Positions 25,677 through 35,866 of a DNA stretch of 64,000 nucleotides are shown here, piece by piece; position 1 is the first letter of the stretch, and each line of letters opens with the position of its first letter. Source of the stretch: Chrysomallon squamiferum (lineage: Eukaryota > Mollusca > Gastropoda > Neomphalida > Peltospiridae). The stretch is taken from assembly GCA_012295275.1 (NCBI GenBank), contig CM022667.1, positions 6,303,685-6,367,684 on the forward strand, read 5' to 3'. The position numbers were made by a program, and so were the translations under genes. The notes beneath the pieces were generated by a model. That model was not told the origin of the DNA. It worked only from the letters and a program-made list of their open reading frames with translations, and searched no databases.

Positions 25677-25982
25677 GTTCACCAAGACTGGATCATCGAG
25701 TTAAATTTCAGAACAAATTTGCTGCTTTAGAAGGTGGAAATGTAATACTGCACTTTTCTGTGATTGCCAATGCAGTTCCAACATTTACCTGATATAAACT
25801 CACAGATGTAAACAATAAAAGTCTTGGATCTATACAACCTGTAAACACTACAAATGTGTCTGCTGTAGGTGAATATAAACTGACAAATGTTAAACAAGAA
25901 GATTTTGGAATTTATCAGGTTGTTGTGTCAAATGGAGAATCAAGAACAGATCTTGTTATGAAACTAATTCTTACTGCAGAAG
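25677..25982 (+). pseudogene. Ig-domain exon with in-frame TGA at the core Trp, unit 2
   Basis: Clean splice sites (tttttcag and gtaact) delimit a 306-nt phase 1-1 exon. It reads VKFQNKFAALEGGNVILHFS, AVPTFT, then TGA at 25790-25792, then YKLTDVNNK, GEYKLTNVKQEDFGIYQVVV and SRTDLVMKLILTAE. The TGA sits where Ig domains have the invariant Trp (FTWYK), so it is most simply a TGG to TGA change. Both disulfide positions lack Cys (HFS and YQV), so this is a Cys-less, I-set-like domain. Apart from the stop the frame is undamaged, so the lesion may be young or the exon may be skipped. Confidence 0.75.
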
Positions 25983-26666
25983 GTAACTGTTATTTTGTTG
26001 TAAAAGTAGAGTGAAAATATTTAGAATTTTTCCTGTAAAACTTTATCTGCACTTTTGACTAGAAAAACAATAAACAAAAATAAATAAATTAATTAATCAA
26101 TTAATAAAGCAATAAAGAATGGAAAAAAAGTAGATATGTCTATTGTTTACCAAGTCAGAAAGGTGTATTTATACACCATTTAATATCATTTCCATCATTC
26201 ATGAATATTTGTTTCATTATTTGTGTAAACAATATTGTAGCCTGTCATAGATATGTTTTAAAGTTTAAGTTCTTTTATGACAAAAATTCTTTCTGATTTG
26301 AAAGTCAAGAACATTTTGTTATCATCTTCCTTGCAAAATATATTACATGAAAAAGGGTGATTTTTCTTTTAGAACCTGTGAATAAAGATTTATTTTCTAC
26401 TGAAGTAGGATTATACATTTTAAGAACATTTACATTTTCTTATTGTTGGGATATAAGATTTCTAGACTTCAGGATCCTCTAACTTCTACATTTATTGGTA
26501 TTTTGATATGTGAGATAAGTGCGAAAAAAAAAATGTTTTTCAGTTTTATTTATTTATTTTCAAAATGCTGGAAAAATGTTGTATTGACTTTTCAGAACAT
26601 TCTGGCTCTGGGTGAAAAATAGTTATCTGCTTTTTAGAATTACAAACCCATAATTTTTTTCAAGAA

Positions 26667-26705
26667 TTAAGGTTTTCCAATTGTTCCTTCTGATATGAGA
26701 ACTTT
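26667..26705 (+). pseudogene. Relic of a second FN3 exon start
   Basis: The stretch ggttttccaattgttccttc-tgatatgagaactt resembles the first codons of the FN3 exon at 26826 (GPPTVPSDVRTW) with several substitutions, and is then lost. It suggests that two FN3 exons once lay in tandem. Confidence 0.5.
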
Positions 26706-26825
26706 TGAGAAAACATTCTACTATATATTTGTCTATCACACTATATTTATCAAAGCAAAATATAAATGTAGCTGATATCTTCACTACTGATTATTTATCC
26801 ATTTAGTAATATTCTAAACTTGAAG

Positions 26826-27020
26826 GTCCTCCAACTGTTCCCTCTGACGTGAGAACTTGGATCACAGGTCCACATTCAGTGTCAGTGTCTTGGACAGAAG
26901 AATTTAATGGAGGATCACAACAAACATTTCTTGTACAGTATCGAGCAGACACAACATCTTAGTGGACAAATCTTACTCAACAGTTTGGTGAACAGCATAT
27001 CAGCTTGTTGGATCTTCTAA
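26826..27020 (+). pseudogene. Broken fibronectin type III domain exon, unit 2
   Basis: The frame reads GPPTVPSDVRTWITGPHSVS, VSWTEEFNGGS and QTFLVQYRADTTS, then TAG (26960-26962), then WTNLTQQFGEQHISL. Pro-rich start, SVSW-x-E, NGGS and VQYR are the hallmark spacing of an FN3 domain. The expected second half, including the Tyr-containing F/G strands and a donor, is not recognisable: sequence becomes noncoding around 27020. It is therefore truncated as well as stopped. In complete family members this would be the membrane-proximal domain before the transmembrane exon. Confidence 0.75.
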
Positions 27021-27127
27021 TTGTACATGCTGTCTTGATCATCTTTATAAATTATTAACTTTAAGTTTTTATGTAATTAATTTGTTAAACATTTCATACA
27101 AATAATTCACATTTTTCTTATTTATAG

Positions 27128-27255
27128 ATCTGTTAGCAGCAAAAGATCCTGAAAGTTCTAAGATTGTGATGGTTGCAGCTGGTGTTACCACTGGTGTTGT
27201 TGTCATTGTCACAGTGGTTGTTGTTCTACAACATCATCGGACAAAGCTGTTATAG
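27128..27255 (+). pseudogene. Transmembrane exon of long-form receptor, frameshifted at its end
   Basis: After a tttatag acceptor the frame reads LLAAKDPESSKI, then a hydrophobic segment VMVAAGVTTGVVVIVTVVVV, then LQHHR. This is a standard single-pass helix with a basic stop-transfer stretch. The straight frame meets TAG at the exon's last three bases. If one base were present between the CGG and AAA codons, the exon would end as KAVI in phase 1 and join the tail exon at 27799 correctly. Length (128 nt) is one short of that expectation. A true deletion or a one-base assembly error would both explain it. Confidence 0.7.
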
Positions 27256-27798
27256 GTAATTATTCTCTTTTGTGAACCTTACAATACCCATTTTTGTTTA
27301 ATAATCTTACTGCTTCTCTCTAATATATGTGTTTTAAAAAGGAGAATCTGAAATATGTGTTTGTCTGAGAGGCATAAAATGATATTAAGTGTTGTCTAGG
27401 ACTGAATGGTTTCAAACTGAAGTATCAGCTTGTTTTTTTTTGTTTTTTTCATTTGGTTAATTTTTTGAGTGAAGAAATTCATGATCATGTACATTAGACA
27501 AATTTGCAAATTAAAATATATTAGAAAAGCAGATTTAATGTACTAAGTTCAGCAATCTTATGGTGTTTGTTTTTTAAATTAAAAACAAGCAGTTCATTAT
27601 TGTTATTTTTATGCACATGTTCCTGGAATGGCAGAGCATTTTAAGTATGGGCAATAATTGTATATTTACCCTCAGCTGATACTTCCTGTTCCTTGGCAAA
27701 ATGTTTTAATCCAAATATATTATTATTGTTATATCTATATATTTATCTATATCACTCTTATTTTTTACTTTTATTTTTTATTTTTTAATGTTTTGCAG

Positions 27799-27891
27799 CT
27801 AATGATTCAAATGTGTTGTATTCAGTAGTAAATAAAATAAAAAGAGCTGGAACCAGTAGTTCAACAAATCAGCAAACTAATGAAAATACAG
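27799..27891 (+). CDS. Cytoplasmic tail exon 1 (VLYSVV motif)
   Basis: A 93-nt phase 1-1 exon with gcag acceptor and gtaatt donor. It reads NDSNVLYSVVNKIKRAGTSS followed by STNQQTNENT. VLYSVV fits the ITIM consensus (I/V/L/S)xYxx(I/L/V), a binding site for SH2-domain phosphatases in vertebrate inhibitory receptors. Together with tail exons 2 and 3 it defines a local repeat of the form Y-(S/A)-x-V-(N/D)-K. Signalling role is inferred from the motif alone. Confidence 0.75.
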
Positions 27892-28086
27892 GTAATTTTT
27901 TATAATTTTGTCTTATTTCTTTTTTTTTCTTTCTTTCCTTTTTTTGTTTCTTTTTTTCTCCTACCTACATTATCATTTACTAATTTTTGTTAAATAAATA
28001 TTTTGAATAAAACAAAACTGTTAAATTGATTTACAGGAAAAAGGTTTATAAGAAACCATTAATTTTATATATTTTATTTTATTTTT

Positions 28087-28125
<39 letters not shown>

Positions 28126-28279
28126 TTTTATTTTATTTTATTTTATTTTATTTTTTTTTTTTTTATTTTTTTGCATCATTTATTTGAATTTTTTTTTTTT
28201 TTGTCTTTCTTATAATTTCAGTAACAGTAATTGAATTTTTAAAATAATTGAAATGTGCTGATTTGTGTTTGAATTTTAG

Positions 28280-28348
28280 TTGGAAGTGAAAGTGGTGCAG
28301 AATACGCCCTAGTGAACAAAGACAAGAAACGTAAAGCGGATAACAAAC
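28280..28348 (+). CDS. Cytoplasmic tail exon 2 (AEYALV motif)
   Basis: A 69-nt phase 1-1 exon (tttag acceptor, gtatgg donor) encoding GSESGAEYALVNKDKKRKAD and NK. The Tyr motif YALVNK matches those of the neighbouring tail exons, but Ala at -2 departs from the strict ITIM. The lysine-rich end resembles tail exon 3. Confidence 0.75.
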
Positions 28349-29146
28349 GTATGGAAACAGTTCAAAACTTAAACAATAAATATAAGAATGTCTGCATATT
28401 AAATAAGTAACTGGTATTTAATATGCACTATATTTATATCTTTTTGCAGTAATCTATTTATATCCTTTTTAAATACGTTTTAATTTTTTAATTTCTTACT
28501 TATTCATCTTATAAAATGTATACAAATATTTCAGTTTTAATGTAATTATAAATCAAATTTTTTCTTAGCATGCTAATATTAACTGGGCAAAATCCATGCT
28601 AACCAAAGAAGATCCTGAACGTTGTTTTTCAGGGCATTTCTCAGTTAGATATGTTGACTGTACTGGCCCTGCACAATACAATTGTTTTCATCAGAGAGTA
28701 TCACTTTTCTCCAGGCTTCACATGTCCAGCTGTTTTATTTCCTTGCCCAGTGCAAACATTTCTGCATCATCTTTGGTGTCTGCACTTGCTTCTTCTTAGG
28801 TCATTTTAATACCTAACAAACATCTATGAGACAACCCTGGTGACACCAATGTAGGCTAAATCTTTCCATGTGTCATCACCGTTTTCACTGGAGTCTCTTT
28901 ACTTTGGCAGACCAATGAGATGTCAGTGATCCAGGGGTCAGACATTGCTTTATAATCTTGGAGAAGACCAACACCAACATCACTGCAGTCTTGTGACATT
29001 TCACAGTGCAGGCTGAGCACTGAAATTGCGTACACTTACTTGTACTGACGTCCATTAATTGTGAAAACATGATGTGATATAAATTAACTAATGGCAGTGT
29101 TCCAATCTGTTTGCACAAAGCTCTACATACATGTGTTTACTTACAG
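28349..29146 (+). other. Intron with a GC-richer unidentified insertion
   Basis: About 28590-29060 is richer in GC and has longer open frames on the minus strand than the surrounding intron, as expected of a decayed mobile element, but I recognise no family. Confidence 0.4.
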
Positions 29147-29254
29147 CTGGTCCTTCTTCCTCGGCTGATCTCTATGCAGTTGTGGACAAAACAAAGAAAC
29201 CTGCAGCAGTTAAAAAACAAAAAGTGAAACCTAAACAGAGGAAAAAGACAAATG
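29147..29254 (+). CDS. Cytoplasmic tail exon 3 (DLYAVV motif)
   Basis: A 108-nt phase 1-1 exon (cttacag acceptor, gtataa donor) reading GPSSSADLYAVVDKTKKPAA and VKKQKVKPKQRKKTN. DLYAVVDK is the third Y-x-x-V-(N/D)-K motif of the tail; Asp at -2 is not a canonical ITIM residue. The remainder is strongly basic and low complexity. Confidence 0.8.
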
Positions 29255-29619
29255 GTATAATACAATACTTATAATTAAAACACATCTAAGATATCTGGCA
29301 TACAATATAATAACAACTAAATACCATTTGTTTAATAAATTCATAATAATAACTTTTGCTTTTGTCATCAATTACTCTTGACTGTGTTGCCTTGTGATTT
29401 GATGTTGATAAACATCTTCTTTATAAAATATATTTTATTGATTACTTTCAAAATTATATTAATAGAAAAAACATATTGAAAAATGCAAGATTATTATTAA
29501 TCATTTTAAGATGCAGCATTTATGGGAAGTTTTAAAATATATTTTATTACTAAAATATCAATGTAATCATGAGGTGTTATAAAAAGTAAATGTTCTGAAT
29601 TTTATTTTAAAACACGTAG

Positions 29620-29702
29620 ATGAAAAACACACCTATGGAAATGACAATATGGTCTTTGTTAAGGACAAGAAACAGAAAAAGCCTCAAAAAGAGAAACCTC
29701 AG
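29620..29702 (+). CDS. Cytoplasmic tail exon 4 (TYGND motif)
   Basis: An 83-nt exon entering in phase 1 (acacgtag acceptor) and leaving in phase 0 (CAG then gtaagt). It reads DEKHTYGNDNMVFVKDKKQK and KPQKEKPQ. The tyrosine context Y-G-N is of the YxN type recognised by Grb2-like SH2 domains and differs from the Y-x-x-V motifs of the other tail exons. The phase change fits the phase-0 terminal exon that follows. Confidence 0.75.
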
Positions 29703-29867
29703 GTAAGTACATATATTTTCTATATTTTGAACTTCATTTTAAGTAAATGTGTATAATTTAATATTTCTTTGTTACAACTAAACCAGCATCACCACAAAAA
29801 TGTATTTTAAATATTTAAAAAGTTAAATAAGTTAAATAAAATAAAATGATTTTCATTGTTTTTACAG

Positions 29868-29990
29868 CCAGCAACAGCTAAAAGAAGAAATGAACGTCAG
29901 CTGGTTTACACTGAAGTTGAGTTTACAAATGAGAAAATGTCACAGCCCATCTTCAAAAAAAGAAGAACTGACAGTGTACATTCAGATTGA
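29868..29990 (+). CDS. Terminal cytoplasmic exon with LVYTEV motif and stop, unit 2
   Basis: After a tttttacag acceptor in phase 0 this exon reads PATAKRRNERQLVYTEVEFT, NEKMSQPIFKKRRTDSVHSD and TGA at 29988-29990. LVYTEV satisfies the ITIM consensus. The exon is closely related to 93-263, which differs by a one-base frameshift near the end. Several AATAAA strings follow in the first few hundred bases (first clear run near 30153), so the polyadenylation site cannot be singled out. Confidence 0.85.
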   Translation, partial: PATAKRRNERQLVYTEVEFTNEKMSQPIFKKRRTDSVHSD

Positions 29991-31526
29991 CTTCTCAAAG
30001 AAAGCCCCACAGTTGTCTGATGACAATGTCAATACTCAAAATGCAAATGACTAAAGTTAATATCCCAAGAAAACAATATCATATTAAAAAAGTAATAAAT
30101 TAATGCCACTGTTGAAAATATACAGAACACAATTTGAAAAGGTTCTTAAAAGAAATAAATAAATAAATAATAATATTCATAGAGTCAAATAGAAAACAAA
30201 ATACATAAGCATACTGTATGAAAAGAAACAAAAATAGTAAAATTAATACATATAGGAGTTTTATACCAAACTGTAGTGCAAAGTGTAAAAATCAACTTGT
30301 ATTCATAACAACATTAAAAGGTGCCTTATATTATTGTTTTTATTTTTATCCTCTGTTTTGACTTTTTTATTTTTTATTTTGACTTTTTATTTTTACCAAT
30401 AAGAAAAGTGAAAAATTAGCTGAGCATGCCATTTTTCTATTGTTTGATATCATGCTATAAGAGAGTTCAAAAAGCAGGAAACATGACAGTATTAAAATAT
30501 TTTCTTAAATGTATAATATGTCCTAATCAGTTATTAAAGAAGACAGAACAAAAAAAAAGTAAATTACTTAGAAGTGTAAATAAAATTTAAGTGGAAGTAG
30601 TTAAAAAATTCGAGATTTGTATAATATGTTAATATATTATAAAATAAAATATATATGATTGAAATTGATACCTACAGTATGGTTTGAATAATGATCAAAT
30701 AATAATAATAATAATTATAATAATAACAAAAATCATAAATTAACTAAATATAAAATATGAAAGCATTATTGTGATATTTGCTTATAGATGTTGAATTAAT
30801 GCAGAGTATTTTTGATTTTCCAATATTTATTTTTATGTAATTATTTATTTTATTCTATTTTTATTATTTTTATACTTTTTTATTATTATTGTGTGTTTTT
30901 GCTATTCAGAATATATTGAAAACACATCTAATTGGTTTAATTTAATCAGTATTTATTTTGTGTGTATATGTATGTTTCATTCTATTATTTTTCAACTTTT
31001 CTGTTTTAGTCTTTGTTATATGTAAACATTACTTAGTGTAGTACATAGATACTTTAGATTACTAGAACATACTGAATATTAATTTAGTAACAACATTTAA
31101 TAAAATACTTTAGAAATAATTTTATATGAATGTCATATAATGACTAGGTGTAATCTTAAAATGTAAACTGTTTTCTAAATTATAAATCAGTTTTCTGTTG
31201 TTGATAACTAAAATCAGTCAGATAGATGTGTATAGTTTATGTTCTGCTGATGAATGCTTTTGTAAATATTATCTTATCTGCATTAATACCATTACCAAAA
31301 ATATTTCCTTGTTTGGACTTAATTAATCCAATAGTCATTTTTGTATGTAATTAATTACACTGGACAGAGAAAGTATTAAATATATATAATTTAATAATTC
31401 ATTTTGTTATTTTGTTTACTTATCTCACACTCACACACATTTTTGTATATCTTAGATAATTCAGTTAGATCCCTGAATTTGTCCAATTTTGAGATGGGAC
31501 TTTAAGGATAATCAGGCAGAGATAAA

Positions 31527-31567
<41 letters not shown>

Positions 31568-32604
31568 AATAAACCAGTCAGGAAGAAATAAATGAATAGA
31601 AAAGCATAAACTACTGAGTTGCCTTCATTATCAGCAGCAAGATCTACATTGTGTAAGTCTGTGCTCATACACATTCAGATGGCCTTCCATTTAACAGACA
31701 AAAAGGGGGAAAAGCTTGTCCTGAAAATAAATTAAAATCTCAGTTTATCAGAATTAGAGGACCATGGACAGACTATGAATTGCCAGATGTAAAGAAATGT
31801 CAGAGGTCTGGTTGTTAGGTTGATGACTGTTGTTTGTGGTTACAATAAACATTCTGTGACCTGTGAACTTTAACTTTGAAATATATTGACAGTATAAAAT
31901 AATTTCTGAACTCTCACTTTTGATAAACAAATTTGGAATATCTTTCAATGGAGTGAACAATTAACATTTGATTATTCTTTGAATTCTGAACAGAACTTTA
32001 TTTAATTTTTCTTGAACTTTCAGTTTATAAAATAAAACATACTATGTCTTTATATGACTTGTTTTTTTGGTTTTGGATATATTGATTCTTTTTAACTGTT
32101 TAGTTGGATTGGAACATACGTTAACCTGGGTTTCTGAACTGTTTATTTTCTAATAGGACACAGTTTAATTACATTACTGATATACAAGTTTTGATGGACT
32201 GAAAAGTAATAAATAAATAAAAAGAATAAGATATACATGATAATTGCCAATTTTGAACATACTACGTATGCCCATTATTACAATGTATTACATTTTATAG
32301 TTCACATGATTATTATACTGTTTGAAGACTTTGTTGTTGTTGATGTTGTTTTCTTCTTGCTTTGTCTCTTCTCTTATAATGGATATACAAAATCCAAAAC
32401 TTAGCAATATATTCAAAATTGCATCAATCTAAGTGATGTATGTTATAATCTGATACAACTTCTATATCATAATAGCCCCAGGACTTTTTATTCTTTTGCT
32501 CATTATATTATAAGAATTAACTTTACACCTCATTTTTATCAAAAGGGTATGGCAGAGAATCAGACAAAGACATAACTCAACATTATGGCCTGATCAAATC
32601 TTTA
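29991..32604. other. 3' flank of unit 2 and start of intergenic spacer
   Basis: AT-rich noncoding sequence with AATAAA-rich 3' UTR-like DNA near 30150, a (CA)n tract at about 31530-31566 and no recognised genes. Confidence 0.55.
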
Positions 32605-32780
32605 ACTGGGCGACATTGTGCTGGCAGACAGTGGTATTGACATAAAAGAAAATGTTAGGCTACACTGTGCAGATGTGAAAATTGCCATCCATCTCATGAT
32701 CAGTTCCCCTTGTTGTCCGTTTGATGAAAATGACATGCGTCAGAGAATTCAGATTGCAAAACAAATTTATCTTTCTGCAA
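32605..32780 (+). pseudogene. DDE_Tnp_4 transposase fragment
   Basis: The frame reads GDIVLADSGIDIKENVRLHC followed by ADVKIAIHL, and later RIQIAKQ. GD-x-VLAD-x-G-(F/I), then a cysteine-containing strand and VKIP/A-type turn, is the block around a catalytic Asp of DDE_Tnp_4 (Harbinger/IS5-like) transposases, in which VLADRGF is usual. The expected RxxxERVIG block does not follow, so this is a truncated, degenerate piece. Confidence 0.65.
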
Positions 32781-33439
32781 AATCCACCTGTTTATTTTTA
32801 TGTCGCAGATTTAAAATTGCATAACTAATTGTTACTTCAATCACGTCTGCACATTTTATTTTCATACCATGGAATTCAGAATGCGGAACAAAGTTTAACT
32901 TCAATCACATCCATGCTTTTCATTTTTGCTGCCGATTTTTCAACTCCATGGCATTGTTTTAAAAGAGCCGGCACTTGGTAATTAACCAGAGAAGGAAAAG
33001 GCCAACACGAGAATTCAGTCGGGCAGGGAAACCAATGTTTTTGAATGACGGATGAGTAAGGTAAGCAGGTATCTATTCTTATTTTATAAGCTGTAATGTG
33101 CAATTAACCAGTGTCAATAACATTTAATATATCTAAAATTTTAACTGTTTAATTCGTCCTTCGTGCAGATTTTTATTTTGTCTTGGTTCTCTGTATGACC
33201 TTTCTCGTATCATTAATCAAAATTACTTAAATGTATGTTTGATCTTTTGTACAACCATTATTATCAAGTCACCTGTATATCATAATTAAATAATTAACCT
33301 GTACCTTAACTTGCGTTGTGTTTACTTCTCTAGTGGATAGATAGAATTATGGATTGCTGTCAATTCAGCCTTTATATTCCTTGTCAGTGGCCATTAAAGC
33401 ACCTTCCTATCTTATCCTAGGCTGAGCCTTAATAAAACA

Positions 33440-34560
33440 TTGAAGCTGTTTAAGGTTATGGGTCCCGTGACATATGAAAGCAAGAGAACATATTTCATTT
33501 AAATTACTCTTTGATGGGTTATCAACAGAGAGTCTTCATACGGATTTCATTCTGGAGCCAGCAATTCTTCCTGTCTGGAAACTAAACCACTGCTTGCTGT
33601 TTGACTGTAATTGTGTGTTAGTTTTGCAATTCAGTGCCTCTTACCCATTTAACAGAGATTTATATGCCTACATTCTGACAATGTTTAATTAACGTTTCCT
33701 TACTGACAGATGTGAAAGTGTCATCAAACAATTCTGAGAGTACTTTGGAATACTTCGTGTCTAATGCTTTGGGTTGGTGGTTGCTTACATATCCAGCAAC
33801 AAGTGAAAGGATGATCGGCTTCGTGCATGTGCAGCTCAGTGCAGAAAACAGATTGGACAATTTCTCTGCTGATGACTCACTTACATTTGGAACTGTCCTT
33901 TGCTTGGGACCTGGAGTCGATATACTTGTACTGATCGACAGATCTAACTGGTTTTTCTTCATCTTTGCAGAGGTAAAGTCAATATCCTGTATAGTCTTGT
34001 TAATGGACCTTTGACATGCTGATGGAAGCAGCAAGTGTGCCTTTTCTTTTGTCGTTGTCTTGCTGTTTCTTACCTTTACTGAAGCTGCTACTGCAAATAA
34101 AATGGTTCGAACAATGCCTGCCATGGAGGTGCAGTGACCAGAAATCACAGATCCATCACGTCCTACAATCAGCCATAGTCTCAGACTTGTGTCGCTCGTT
34201 CTCTGCGAATGTTTCACTTTCCCAGTAAAACACTGCTACCATTCACAACTGCGTGTTTCATTCTAAAAAAGAACGCTCACACCCAAAGTTCTATCTTTGT
34301 AGGAACTCGTGGGCTTTGAGCTCGGCTAACATGTATGCTCAACATGTAAACCAAATAATTCACAATGTCTGGATAGGTCGACATTGTTGGTCATATTAAA
34401 ATATCTGCAGACCAGTGTCTGCGATTCCATTCATTGGTCTGGTATGGATCTTTGTTCTCTATTTCCTGCAACTTCTTCAAATATCTAGCCTTAGTATTCT
34501 TGCCAAGAGTTTCTCGATATTCCTCTTTAACTTTGGTGTGTTTTTTTGATCTGCTTGGAA
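33440..34560 (-). pseudogene. SWIM zinc-finger / YqaJ-like nuclease family pseudogene
   Basis: Read on the minus strand from about 34540: YRETLGKNTKARYLKKLQEI, ENKDPYQTNEWN, TYPDIVNYLV; then the open frame 34217-33660 with SLRLWLIVGRDGSVISGHCT, SMAGIV, LFAVAASVKVRNSKT; then, below 33620, SNSKQWFSFQTGRIAGSRMK and SNLNEICSLAF. The order matches the multicopy invertebrate proteins that pair a SWIM finger with a YqaJ-like nuclease domain. The finger is dead: the first C-x-C is C-x-S and the following C-S-H segment is deleted. Several stops and frame changes confirm a pseudogene. Gene identity comes from motif order, not a database search. Confidence 0.7.
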
Positions 34561-35602
34561 GCCGTAATTACGTTTAAATCTTTCAAAATAAGTATCTTAC
34601 GTTGTGCTTGCTCTTTAGTAAACAATGGTTAATGCCTACAACATGGAGGACAGGAAAACTTGTTTTTTAAAATAAAAATAAAATAGAAATAATAAAAAAA
34701 CTAAACTAAAATAAAATAAATAAATACAACTATATGAATAAATGTTTCATAATGGTTTTCACAGTAATTTTTTTTTCCGCACAGTTTTATTCGGACGAAC
34801 CATCAATATTTAAATTTCATTATACTGGATAGTCAGACACATTTTCAGACTGTCCGTTTCAGGAACAACAACCCATGTACAAGGCGTGAAAAAATACCAA
34901 ACAAATCTTCCCAAAAAGGAACTAATAATAAAAAGAAAGCTGCGTAACAGAGCAAGATTGAACGTGTACCAGTCTGTTAATTTCAGCGGTTTTTCAGTGG
35001 ATTTGTGGTCAGTTGCTTACGGTGAGTATATTCCTGTAATTATATTAAATTATCACATTTTTTTATTTTTTTTTTTTTTTTATACACAAATCGTACAGTC
35101 TGTAGTATAAATCATAGAAAAATTATACTGGATATCGTTATGTTGAAATTGGTTCATTTGGTTGTGAATAAGACGTTCTTGATATACTAACTACCGACAG
35201 GAACCGCAAGGTACTGAAGTAGAAGCCGCATTAAAATGGTATCGATAGACACTAATTTTGTAGGAATTTAAACTAATTAAGATATACCTACATGTCAGAT
35301 TTCTTTCTTGAACAGATAAATATGTATATAAACACAAAAAGTAGTACCTTGACTTTCGAGTTTAATTCGTTCCGTGGCCAAGCTCATAACTCAATCAATT
35401 TGCTCTATATCAAATCAGTTTTCCCAACTGAAATTTTAAAAACAATACAATTAATCTGTTCCAGCCCCCCCCCCAAAATGACCCCAATTTTTTGTGACAT
35501 GTTTTTAAATAAGAAAACTGTATTTATGCGGTACAAATATTGTATAAAAACAAAATTAAAACGAATGTAAAGAAATAAATTGGTTTTGGAAAGTGTACAG
35601 GG
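34561..35602. other. Spacer, no feature recognised
   Basis: AT-rich, with long T and A runs and a C10 run near 35465. Open frames carry no known motif. Confidence 0.5.
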
Positions 35603-35866
35603 TTAGGGTTTTTCCATCTTTTCGTTGAAAGAGGACTGCTGCTTATAAATTATTTTAACACCTTTCACTGGAGGTATAGCCTTTATCAGCTCCTTCGACT
35701 TCAGTATGGTACATATTGAAGAAATACTGCGATTGTACTGCCTAGCCAAATTGACTAGGTGCACACCTTGCACATTTTTGTATGAGTTCATGCTTTAATT
35801 CAATGGACATCATCCAGTTCTTCTCCTCAGCACTGTCCTTTGCACTCATTTTCTTTGAATCCATGG
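35603..35866 (-). pseudogene. Tigger/pogo-type transposase N-terminal fragment
   Basis: Reading from 35866 on the minus strand gives MDSKKMSAKDSAEEK and IELKHELIQK, then after a frame change LVNLARQYNRSISSICTILK, SKELIKAI and VKGVKIIYKQQSSFNEKMEK. This is the helix-turn-helix and linker that begin CENP-B/Tigger-like transposases (VxDLARxxxxSxSTVSTILK, then KQRSxLxEEMEKLL). Nothing of the DDE domain follows, so only the 5' end of the element survives. Confidence 0.65.

Noticed and set aside
28596-29118. Open frames on both strands in the intron between tail exons 2 and 3
   Set aside because: No recognisable motif on either strand and no phase-compatible splice sites; probably a decayed insertion.
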